DNA of 24,671 bases from Acidothermaceae bacterium (GTDB taxonomy: Bacteria > Actinomycetota > Actinomycetes > Acidothermales > Acidothermaceae): positions 1-24,671 of the forward strand of contig JAICLV010000014.1 in NCBI GenBank assembly GCA_025925185.1, in the 5' to 3' direction. Of this stretch, positions 1 to 6,006 are shown in pieces. Within the stretch, counting starts at the first letter, position 1, and each line of letters begins with the position of its first letter. Position numbers and translations under genes: made by a program. The notes beneath the pieces were generated by a model, which made no database searches, was not told where the DNA came from, and was given only the letters and a program-made list of their open reading frames with translations.

Positions 1-453
1 GAGCGCCGCCTGCAAGATGTCCGGCGCGGGCTTGCTGCTCTCGGCGTCGGCGGAACTCGTCGCCGCCGTCACCACGTCGTCGCAGTTCAACGTGGCGCGC
101 AGTTTGATCATTTCGCTTTCCGACGCGGACGAGGCGAGGACCACCGCGAGACCCTCGTCGGCGCACGCGCGAAGCAGATCGGGCGCGCCGGGAAGCACTC
201 GTAAGCGGTCCCAATACGTGGACTAGAGCGTCTTTTTCGCGGTGATCAGGGCCTGTTTCGCGTCGTCGTCCAAGTTCTCGTTGGGCAGGAACTGGTCGAG
301 AATCCGGTCGGACCCCATACCTATCGCCCGATGAATCTGCGCCATCGGGACGTCGAACTCGAGCTGGCGGAGAGCCTGCCACCAACACACGGTGTGCAGG
401 TACACCGTGTCGACCAGGGTGCCGTCCACATCGAAGAGGATTCCTGTGTTCAC
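1..453 (-). pseudogene. HAD-superfamily phosphatase interrupted by an in-frame TAG; runs off the left edge
   Basis: This reads as a haloacid-dehalogenase hydrolase of the phosphoglycolate phosphatase/beta-phosphoglucomutase type, which removes phosphate from small metabolites. The GTG start (453-451) overlaps the TGA of the upstream DUF1360 gene as GTGA, so the two are probably translationally coupled. Motif I is intact near the N-terminus (FDVDGTLVD), followed by a helical cap. After 76 codons there is a TAG at 225-223. The same frame then stays open for the remaining 74 codons to the window edge and carries the rest of the fold: LRVLPGAPDLL, motif II (LASSAS) and motif III (SKPAPDIL). No frameshift is needed. 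Either the gene carries a recent nonsense mutation, the base is a sequencing error, or the stop is read through. The C-terminus lies outside the window. The family call is firm; the disrupted status depends on one base. Confidence 0.75.
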
Positions 454-992
454 GACGGGTCCAGGGACTGCGTCGCCTTTTGGGCCGCGTCGTAAATCAA
501 CTGCGCGGTGTCGGAGATTGCCTTTGCGGCGATGGTGCTCGCGAGCAATCTCGTTGACTTGGGCGCGATCACCAAGCCTGCCACGAAACCGGTAGAAACC
601 CATTGGGCGAGGCAGAACGGGCAGGTGATGAGTTCGCCGGCCGCGTGTTGCAGGCCCTGTCCACGCACTTCTTCCGACAACTCGGCCTCGCCGGACTGTC
701 CAACGAACCTGGTGAACGGCGCTCTGAACGGGCTTATCACGGGATCCTTGGCGATCATCCGGCTGAGTTTGTGCGTGGCGAGGCCGACCAGAACGAGATC
801 GCTGGTGTTCACCCGGCTAGGCAGCGGCCGCTTCAGCATCTTGGCGATCAGCGCGGCCACGGCGGTGCCGCCGGTGTAGATGGAGATGAGGCCGAGGTAG
901 CCGCCGAGCGGCCGGTCCTCGCCCGCGCTGTACTCGGCCTTGACTCGCGACAGCCAACCGCGCACACGAGACCCATCCACGTTGGACTCCAT
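450..992 (-). CDS. DUF1360 family membrane protein
   Basis: A 180-residue protein resembling the DUF1360 family (SpoYjcA-like in Bacillus); function unknown. A hydrophobic segment at about residues 30-50 (GGYLGLISIYTGGTAVAALI) is followed by a polar region and then a second stretch with the family's cysteine motif ITCPFCLAQWVSTGFVAGLVI at about 120-140, so it is probably an inner-membrane protein with two or more spans. The ATG at 992-990 is the first start in the frame and has only a weak purine-rich sequence upstream. A GTG five codons in is an alternative. The stop overlaps the start of the HAD gene by four bases (GTGA), which indicates a two-gene operon. The family name rests on the CPFC-W pattern and length only. 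Confidence 0.7.
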   Translation of the reverse strand: MESNVDGSRVRGWLSRVKAEYSAGEDRPLGGYLGLISIYTGGTAVAALIAKMLKRPLPSRVNTSDLVLVGLATHKLSRMIAKDPVISPFRAPFTRFVGQSGEAELSEEVRGQGLQHAAGELITCPFCLAQWVSTGFVAGLVIAPKSTRLLASTIAAKAISDTAQLIYDAAQKATQSLDPS

Positions 993-1072
993 CCTGTTTT
1001 TCGTTGGTTGTCTCGTGCTTACCCACCGTCTGCCAAACCACGTGGCGCCGCTCGTGCCAATGGCCGTTTCGC

Positions 1073-1097
1073 GGTTCGGAGCGTCGCTGTTGGGTAC
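1073..1097 (+). promoter_or_regulatory. Candidate SigB/SigF-type stress promoter
   Basis: GGTTC (1073-1077), a 14-base spacer and GGGTAC (1092-1097) fit the GNNTN-N14-16-GGGTAC/T pattern known for Streptomyces SigB-like stress sigma factors. It lies 38 bases before the start of a very small membrane protein, a reasonable leader length. The pattern is short and could occur by chance; GGGTACCC is also a palindrome. Confidence 0.4.
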
Positions 1098-1135
1098 CCG
1101 ATAACCAGGAGCCTTGGGCGCCCCTGGAGAACGCT

Positions 1136-1285
1136 ATGGAGCATTGGAAAGCCGCTGTGGTGGCGTCGATCGTCGGCATCGCGATGGTCGCGCTGGTAGT
1201 CGTGGTGAGCTTCAAGGTGGCCGGGGCAGGGCCGCGATACACGTTCACAAATCAGCCAACGGTCGGGACCGTGGCATCGCAATGA
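1136..1285 (+). CDS. Small single-pass membrane protein (49 aa), unknown function
   Basis: A 49-residue protein: a short polar N-terminus (MEHWK), one strong transmembrane helix at about residues 6-27 (AVVASIVGIAMVALVVVVSF) and a 20-residue polar tail ending TVGTVASQ. I chose the ATG at 1136 because GGAGA (1126-1130) sits five bases before it. The open frame continues upstream to 1004, but that extension (CQTTWRRSCQWPFRGSERRCW) is cysteine- and arginine-rich and does not look like coding sequence. A SigB/SigF-like promoter candidate lies just upstream. I do not recognise the family. Many actinobacteria have small single-span proteins like this and most have no known role. Confidence 0.6.
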   Translation: MEHWKAAVVASIVGIAMVALVVVVSFKVAGAGPRYTFTNQPTVGTVASQ

Positions 1286-1350
1286 CATAGGCCAACCGCC
1301 GACGTTAGAAACTGCTCTCGCGTGGGGAGGTGGCCGGTCAGCGACAGAGA

Positions 1351-1365
1351 CTTGTCGACGACAAG
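1351..1365. repeat. 15-bp palindrome, possible operator
   Basis: CTTGTCG-A-CGACAAG is a perfect 7-1-7 inverted repeat located 37 bases before the small gene that starts at 1403. Its size and position suit a dimeric repressor site. No regulator can be assigned. Confidence 0.4.
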
Positions 1366-1402
1366 GCAACCGGGCACGGACGAGAGGCGGCTGGGCACGA
1401 AC

Positions 1403-1573
1403 ATGGAGCAGTCACACCACGACGTCGGCGCAATGATTCCCTTGACGACCGAGCAGTACCGGCGGGCCGCGCTCGCTGTCTGCGCGCAGGCGCAGGACAT
1501 TGAAGACGCCGCGCTGTTACTTGACGCACTCGGACTTCGCGCCGCGTTGCGAGCGGTCGCGGTTCCGGCATGA
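1403..1573 (+). CDS. Small hypothetical protein (56 aa)
   Basis: A 56-residue, mostly helical protein without signal peptide or membrane segment. The core LTTEQYRRAALAVCAQAQDIEDAALLLDALGL resembles short actinobacterial proteins that end in a D-x-LLLDALGL-type helix; no function is known to me. The frame is open from a GTG at 1322, but those 27 codons include several AGG/AGA codons and lack the strong G/C third-position bias seen after 1403, so I prefer the ATG at 1403. The Shine-Dalgarno candidate (GAGAGG, 1382-1387) is rather far upstream. A 15-bp palindrome precedes the gene and a strong hairpin follows the stop by about 50 bases. Confidence 0.5.
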   Translation: MEQSHHDVGAMIPLTTEQYRRAALAVCAQAQDIEDAALLLDALGLRAALRAVAVPA

Positions 1574-1624
1574 GACGCGTCGCGCCGAGCCGGGACGCCT
1601 AGCAGCTCCCCTCAATCAGAGGTC

Positions 1625-1663
1625 CGCAACCGCCGGGCCGCCGCATGGCGGTCGGCGGTTGCG
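1625..1663 (+). terminator. Strong GC-rich hairpin, probable terminator without a U tract
   Basis: CGCAACCGCCG (1625-1635) pairs perfectly with CGGCGGTTGCG (1653-1663), and inside it CCGCC (1638-1642) pairs with GGCGG (1647-1651) around a GCAT tetraloop, giving about 16 base pairs with a GG/T internal loop. It begins 52 bases after the stop of the 56-residue gene and is not followed by a T run, as is common for actinobacterial terminators. It could instead be part of the EAL gene's leader. Confidence 0.5.
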
Positions 1664-1682
1664 CCGTCTGGACCAACGTGGT

Positions 1683-1694
1683 CGATACGTATCG
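1683..1694. repeat. 12-bp perfect palindrome upstream of the EAL gene
   Basis: CGATACGTATCG is self-complementary over 12 bases, 106 bases before the EAL start codon. It could be an operator. No -35/-10 pair with good consensus lies beside it, so the role is open. Confidence 0.35.
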
Positions 1695-1799
1695 GCGGTT
1701 GGTTTCGGCGCTTGGAGGGTCGACGCTTGTCGATGGGAGTGCGACAGGTTTACTCCGCAGACTGGTGCGGCGACCGGGAGGTGGACACGAGGTGGACGC

Positions 1800-3035
1800 G
1801 TGACCACCGATGTGCGCCGGCTCGCGACCGCCCGCACGGCTCGCAACGAGCGGGCGCCCGTCGTCCCACTTGAGTCGACGCAATCCACCGCGGCGACCAT
1901 CGCGGCGTGCGCGGCCGCGCTGCCTGAGGTGCTCACTGACCCGAGCCAACCGCGGCTGCTGTTCCAACCCATCGTCGACTTGTCAAAGGGCAGTGTGGCG
2001 GGTTACGAGGCGCTCGCGCGTTTCGACGGACCGGTCGACGCCACCCCCGACAAGTGGTTCGCGGCCGCTGCCCGCGCCGGCCTCGGGCCGGCCTTGGAGA
2101 GTCGGGTCGTGCGCGCCGCGTTGGCCGCGCGGGAGTCGTTGCCAGCCAACTGCTTCTTGACCGTCAACGTCACCCCGCGCGCTCTCACCAGCGCGCCCGT
2201 CATGGACGAGTTCTTGCGCGGTGGCGAGCTAGCCGGATTGTTCGTCGAACTCACCGAGGAACAGGCGATCTCCGACCCGGACGCGATGCGTCGCGACCTG
2301 GCGCGATTACGTGACCGCGGGGCGATGATCGCGCTGGACGACGCGGGCTCCGGGTATTCGGGCTTGCAGCGGTTGCTGGCGCTCGGGCCAGAGTTGATGA
2401 AGTTGGACCGATCACTGGTCGATGGCATCGACGAGGACGAGGCGAAGCGTGCCTGTGTCGAGATGCTCATCGTGTTAGCCCGCCGATTGGGTGCGTGGCT
2501 GCTCGCCGAAGGGGTCGAGCGCACCGGGGAGTTGCGCGAGCTCATCAACCTCGGCGTGCCGCTCGCGCAGGGATTCCTGCTTGCCAGGCCGGAGCCGCCG
2601 TGGGCATCGCTCGGCGCGCAAACCACCGCCCGCATAAGGGTTTCCGCGCGTTCGGCGTGGAGCCGCGGGCAGGTCGCCGCACTCGTCGAGCCGGTGTTGC
2701 TGGTGCCCGCCGAGCATGCCGACGTGATCCGCACGACCGGCTATCGAAGCATGTCCCGCAACGGGACCGGCGAGCCCCAGCAACTGGTGGTCTTCCTCGA
2801 CGAGGATGGCCGGCCGACTTCCCTCGCGGTGCGCGACGACGACACCGACAACGTCCGGGAGGTCGAGCTCACGTTGCGGCTGAACATCACGACGTCGATC
2901 AGCGACGCGACCCCGATGTGCCTCGCCCGCCCGGCCGCGCAACGGTTCGATCCGGTGTTGTGCACGCATGACGACGGCACGGTCGCAGGTGCTGTGCGAA
3001 TCGAGCGCATCGTCGGTTGGCTTGCGGAGCGCTAG
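1800..3035 (+). CDS. EAL-domain c-di-GMP phosphodiesterase with a C-terminal sensory-like domain
   Basis: A 411-residue cytoplasmic protein predicted to hydrolyse cyclic di-GMP to pGpG. The EAL domain spans about residues 50-268 and keeps the signature residues: E70 in EALAR, N123 in VNVTP, E150 in VELTEE, D180/D181 in LDDAG, K201 in MKLDR, E237 in AEGVE and Q257 in QGF. The usual DDFG is DDAG here; loop 6 (DAGSGYS) is otherwise normal, so activity is likely. Residues 270-411 form a second domain ending AVRIERIVGWLAE, which resembles a CBS or YkuI_C-type ligand-binding unit. The open frame begins at 1500, but I start at GTG 1800 because GAGGTGG (1789-1795) lies four bases upstream and homology-like sequence begins soon after. 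No GGDEF domain is present. Two HD-GYP genes lie 16 kb downstream. Confidence 0.88.
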   Translation: MTTDVRRLATARTARNERAPVVPLESTQSTAATIAACAAALPEVLTDPSQPRLLFQPIVDLSKGSVAGYEALARFDGPVDATPDKWFAAAARAGLGPALESRVVRAALAARESLPANCFLTVNVTPRALTSAPVMDEFLRGGELAGLFVELTEEQAISDPDAMRRDLARLRDRGAMIALDDAGSGYSGLQRLLALGPELMKLDRSLVDGIDEDEAKRACVEMLIVLARRLGAWLLAEGVERTGELRELINLGVPLAQGFLLARPEPPWASLGAQTTARIRVSARSAWSRGQVAALVEPVLLVPAEHADVIRTTGYRSMSRNGTGEPQQLVVFLDEDGRPTSLAVRDDDTDNVREVELTLRLNITTSISDATPMCLARPAAQRFDPVLCTHDDGTVAGAVRIERIVGWLAER

Positions 3036-3051
3036 GGCGCGCGCGACGCCG

Positions 3052-3057
3052 TACGAT
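3052..3057 (+). promoter_or_regulatory. -10 element of a probable leaderless promoter (MarR gene)
   Basis: TACGAT matches the actinobacterial TANNNT -10 box and ends six bases before the GTG at 3064, so transcription would begin at or next to the start codon. No Shine-Dalgarno sequence is present, which agrees. No clear -35 is seen. Confidence 0.5.
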
Positions 3058-3063
3058 GGCGCG

Positions 3064-3555
3064 GTGGCGGGAGATGAGCCGCGAGGGCGGCACGAGCCGC
3101 GTTGGCTAGACGACGACGAGCAGCGCGTCTGGCGGTCGTTTCTCGCAGCGACCCAGCTGCTCGCCGATCGGCTTGACCAAGAACTGCAGCGCGACGCCGG
3201 TGTTCCGCACGCCTACTACGAGGTGCTGGTGCGGCTCTCGGAAGTGCCCGGACGTCGCTTGCGCATGAGCGAACTGGCAAATCGCTCGCTGTCATCGCGA
3301 AGCCGGTTGTCGCACGCCGTCGCCCGCCTCGAGGAAGCGGGGTGGGTGCGTCGGGAGACCTGCGCCACCGACCGGAGGGGGCAGCTGGCGGTTCTCACCG
3401 ATGAGGGTTTTGCCGCGCTCGAGGCCGCCGCCCCGGGCCACGTCGAAGGCGTCCGCGAGCATCTCTTCGACCAGCTAACCCCCGGGCAGGTTCGCCAGCT
3501 CGGCGAAATCTGCGACGCGATCGCCACCCACCTTGGGCCGCCCGAAAGCGGGTAG
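3064..3555 (+). CDS. MarR-family transcriptional regulator
   Basis: A 163-residue winged helix-turn-helix repressor. Residues 20-60 form the N-terminal dimerisation helices; residues 68-98 (MSELANRSLSSRSRLSHAVARLEEAGWV) are the helix-turn-helix; the wing carries the family's D-R-R-G motif (CATDRRGQLAVLTDEG, 100-115); and the C-terminal helices follow. The GTG at 3064 is preferred because it starts just before the conserved region and has a -10 box at leaderless distance. The longer frame from 2968 would overlap the EAL gene. The ligand and targets are unknown. Its neighbour, a secreted lipoprotein 57 bases downstream, is a possible target, but no operator is evident. Confidence 0.85.
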   Translation: MAGDEPRGRHEPRWLDDDEQRVWRSFLAATQLLADRLDQELQRDAGVPHAYYEVLVRLSEVPGRRLRMSELANRSLSSRSRLSHAVARLEEAGWVRRETCATDRRGQLAVLTDEGFAALEAAAPGHVEGVREHLFDQLTPGQVRQLGEICDAIATHLGPPESG

Positions 3556-3612
3556 CGGAAACCGGCGGCAACTGGCATGCACCCACGCGGCGACGTGGGG
3601 CGTCCATCTGTC

Positions 3613-4809
3613 ATGAAGTCGTCTTGGCCGGCGCGCACGGTGGTCGTTGCAGCTCTTGCCGTTGTCGCGCTCGCAGCATGCTCAAGCAGCCCCGCCGGCA
3701 AGGCTGGTCACCAGCCAAGCGTCGCAAGCGGCTCGCCAGCGTCGATGGCGCAGGCGTCCGGGTCGCCCAGCTCGCCGCAGCCGGCGCCGTCGCCGACGAT
3801 CGCGCCATCGCGATCGCCCGCGCCGACCTCGGCCACCCAAGCGGCGCCCGCCGGGTTCGCACCCGGCTCGGTCACCTTCGTCTCGCCGAGCGACGGGTTC
3901 GTCATCGGCGCCGCCTCGTGTGCGAGCGGCATGTGCACGATCCTCATGGCGACCACCGACGCTGGAACGAGTTGGCACCAGGCGGGTCAGCTACGCCCGG
4001 CCATCGTCGGTGACAACCCGGCGGTCGCCAAGGTGCGGTTCGCGACACCCCGCGACGGCTGGGCGTTCGGGCCGCAGTTGTGGTCGACACACGATGGCGG
4101 TAAGACCTGGCGGCAGATCCAACAGCCGCAGCCGGTCAGCGACGTCGAGGCGTCGGCCGGCACCGCTTACGCCCTCGCCGGTGACCAGCTGTTACGCGCG
4201 CAGGTCGGGTCCGACGCCTGGCAGAACGTCCGGCAGGTCGGCGCGTCGGCGACGATAGCGCTGCACGGGCACTCGATCTGGCTCATCGAGCGTCTCCCAG
4301 ACCGCGCGCAACTGCTCACCAGTCCCGACGGCGCCACCTGGCAAACGCTGCCCGATCCCTGCGCGAGGCTTGGCGCCGACTGGACGCTGAGCGCGATCGC
4401 GCCGGTCACCACGAGCCACGTCTTCTTGCTGTGCGGAGGCGGCGTCGGCGCGGGCAGCGAGTCGAAGAAGGTGCTCTTCTCGGCCGACGCGGGCCGGACA
4501 ACCGCGGCCGCCGCCGCGGATCCGGCCCGGGCTGGCATTGCGAGCGGCTTCGCGGCGGCGAGCGACTCGGTTGTCGCGGTCGCGGCGGTGTCCGGCGCAA
4601 GTGAGGTGTATCGCAGCGGTGACGCCGGTAGGAGTTGGCAAACGCCGCTACAGCAGGGCGATGGCGGTGTCGGCTACTACGACGTCGGTTTCACCACCAC
4701 CTCCCAGGGTGTGGCAATCTACGGCCAGCCGTGGAAAGGCGGCACAGCGCCGCCGACACTGCTCATGACGCGCGACGCAGGCGTCACCTGGTCCGCCGTC
4801 CACTTCTAG
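3613..4809 (+). CDS. Asp-box (BNR-like) beta-propeller lipoprotein
   Basis: A 398-residue exported lipoprotein. The signal peptide (residues 1-22, with a VVVAALAVVALAA core) ends in a lipobox, LAAC, with acylated Cys23. Residues 24-90 are a Ser/Pro/Ala-rich cell-wall linker. The rest is a probable beta-propeller with at least six Asp-box-like motifs: TTDAGTSW, STHDGGKTW, TSPDGATW, FSADAGRTT, RSGDAGRSW and MTRDAGVTW. Such repeats are structural and occur in sialidases, photosystem assembly factor Ycf48 and many lipoproteins of unknown role; I see no sialidase catalytic residues. The ATG at 3613 was chosen because it directly precedes the signal peptide; an ATG at 3577 would add 12 residues. 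No strong ribosome-binding site is visible. It may be co-transcribed with the MarR gene. Confidence 0.8.
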   Translation: MKSSWPARTVVVAALAVVALAACSSSPAGKAGHQPSVASGSPASMAQASGSPSSPQPAPSPTIAPSRSPAPTSATQAAPAGFAPGSVTFVSPSDGFVIGAASCASGMCTILMATTDAGTSWHQAGQLRPAIVGDNPAVAKVRFATPRDGWAFGPQLWSTHDGGKTWRQIQQPQPVSDVEASAGTAYALAGDQLLRAQVGSDAWQNVRQVGASATIALHGHSIWLIERLPDRAQLLTSPDGATWQTLPDPCARLGADWTLSAIAPVTTSHVFLLCGGGVGAGSESKKVLFSADAGRTTAAAAADPARAGIASGFAAASDSVVAVAAVSGASEVYRSGDAGRSWQTPLQQGDGGVGYYDVGFTTTSQGVAIYGQPWKGGTAPPTLLMTRDAGVTWSAVHF

Positions 4810-4815
4810 AGCGCG

Positions 4816-4821
4816 GATACT
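4816..4821 (+). promoter_or_regulatory. Weak -10 candidate at leaderless distance from acVLRF1
   Basis: GATACT (4/6 to TATAAT) ends exactly six bases before the ATG at 4828. The spacing matches the other candidates in this window, but the first base is not T. No Shine-Dalgarno sequence is present. Confidence 0.3.
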
Positions 4822-4827
4822 CGGTGG

Positions 4828-5466
4828 ATGCCCGTTTCGCGCGTCATCGAGGTCGGCCCTGAGCGGATCGCCCGCTGGGCGGCTGGATTCACGTCGAGGC
4901 ACGGGCATCACGACATCGAGATATCGGACGACGCGGTGACGCTGCGCGCCACCGACGGCGCCGCCGCGATCTTGACCGCGCCCTTCCCACCGGTACGGGC
5001 GCTCGACGCCGACAGCGCGATCGAGGCACTCGCCGCGCACGCGCGACGGGCTCGACGAGTCGGAGTTCTGTTGGTGCGACTCGGCGGTTACGCGGTGGGC
5101 GTTTTCGACGACGGCGACATCGTCGCGTCAAAGGTGGGCGCGCGCCCGGTGCATGGACGATCCGCCGCAGGTGGGTGGTCGCAGCAGCGGTTCGCGCGAC
5201 GCAGAGAGGGTCAGGCGAGAGTCGCACTCGCGGCGGCCGCCGACGCCGCTCATGCGATTTTGTCGCCGGTCGCGAGCACGCTCGACGCGGTGGTCACCGG
5301 CGGCGACCGGCGGGCCTTGCGCGACGTGCTCGCCGACCCGCGGCTCGCGATCCTCTCGCCGATGGTGGTCGAACGGGTGCTCGATGTGCCAGACCCGAAG
5401 GCGGCCGTGCTGCGGGCCAGTTACCTCTCCGCCATCGCGATCAGGGTGACGCTCACCGAGCCTTGA
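4828..5466 (+). CDS. acVLRF1-type peptidyl-tRNA hydrolase (Vms1/ANKZF1-like release factor homologue)
   Basis: A 212-residue protein matching actinobacterial Vms1-like release-factor homologues, which are related to the eRF1 catalytic domain and are thought to cleave peptidyl-tRNA on stalled ribosomes. The diagnostic motif is AAGGWSQQRFARRREGQ (residues 113-129), with Gln119/Gln120 in the place of the GGQ glutamine of eRF1 and the SQQ of yeast Vms1. Before it is a beta-rich region with GVLLVRLGGYAVGVFDDGDIV. The C-terminal half ends in a compact helical region with VVTGGDRRALRDVLADPRL, typical of the eRF1-like fold. The ATG lies 19 bases after the lipoprotein stop with a -10-like box at leaderless distance. 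It converges on the CBS gene with a four-base gap. The motif makes the assignment strong; the physiological role in bacteria is inferred from the eukaryotic relatives. Confidence 0.82.
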   Translation: MPVSRVIEVGPERIARWAAGFTSRHGHHDIEISDDAVTLRATDGAAAILTAPFPPVRALDADSAIEALAAHARRARRVGVLLVRLGGYAVGVFDDGDIVASKVGARPVHGRSAAGGWSQQRFARRREGQARVALAAAADAAHAILSPVASTLDAVVTGGDRRALRDVLADPRLAILSPMVVERVLDVPDPKAAVLRASYLSAIAIRVTLTEP

Positions 5467-5470
5467 CCCG

Positions 5471-5863
5471 TCACGCCCGTACGCCGACCGCGTTGTTGAT
5501 CCAGCAGCGGACTATGTCGCGCATCGCGAGAACACCGACGACCTCACTGCCGTCGAGCACCACGAGATGTCGAAAGCCGCCCTTGACCATCGCGGCGGCG
5601 GCGTCGTCAAGCGACCAGTCTGGCGCCGCGAACACCAGGTCTTTAGTGAGATGCGCCGACACCAACTCGGCGTCCGGCTGCTCGCCGGCCGCGACCGACT
5701 CGAGCACGTCTCGCTCCGTCAGAATGCCGATGCCGTCGGTCTCTGGGTCGGCGACCACCGCGGCGCCGACGCGCCGTTTGGCCATCAGCCGGCTCGCCTC
5801 GCGCAGCGTGTGGTTCGGCCCGATCGTCAGCACCTCTTGGTTCATGCCGTCACGGACGTGCAT
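5471..5863 (-). CDS. CBS-pair protein
   Basis: A 130-residue protein consisting of two CBS motifs and nothing else: CBS1 at about residues 1-55 (VRDGMNQEVLTIGPNHTLREASRLM ... GIGILTERDVL) and CBS2 at about 70-120 (DLVFAAPDWSLDDAAAAMV ... VVGVLAMRDIV). Such stand-alone pairs usually bind adenine nucleotides and act as energy or redox sensors; the partner here is unknown. The ATG at 5863 is fixed by a perfect AGGAGG (complement of 5869-5874) with a five-base spacer, one of the best ribosome-binding sites in the window, which points to high or leadered expression. The frame continues 14 codons upstream. It is divergent from the sugar transporter across 143 bases. Confidence 0.85.
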   Translation of the reverse strand: MHVRDGMNQEVLTIGPNHTLREASRLMAKRRVGAAVVADPETDGIGILTERDVLESVAAGEQPDAELVSAHLTKDLVFAAPDWSLDDAAAAMVKGGFRHLVVLDGSEVVGVLAMRDIVRCWINNAVGVRA

Positions 5864-6006
5864 CACGACCTCCTGACGCCGCAAAGAGCGGGACGTTCCC
5901 ACCATCGTGCTCCGCGCCGCCCGTCCGCCACAAGGCGCGCCGACGCCGGGCGGTGGGGCGCCGATCAGCGCGCTTAGACGTGATCCATTGTGGAGACAAC
6001 GTCCCC

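Noticed and set aside
1094..1099. GGGTAC on the minus strand as a stress promoter for DUF1360
   Set aside because: GGGTACCC is self-complementary, but no GNNTN element lies 14-16 bases upstream on that strand.
1500..1799. N-terminal 100-codon extension of the EAL protein
   Set aside because: It overlaps the 56-residue gene, contains a strong hairpin and a palindrome, and lacks family-like sequence; a good ribosome-binding site and GTG lie at 1789-1802.
2938..2952. GGTTCGATCC resembling a tRNA T-arm
   Set aside because: It lies within the EAL coding sequence and no acceptor, D or anticodon arms surround it.
5953..6006. Upstream start of the MFS transporter
   Set aside because: The extra 18 residues (MGRRSARLDVIHCGDNVP) do not look like a porter N-terminus; the ATG at 6007 directly precedes the normal sequence.
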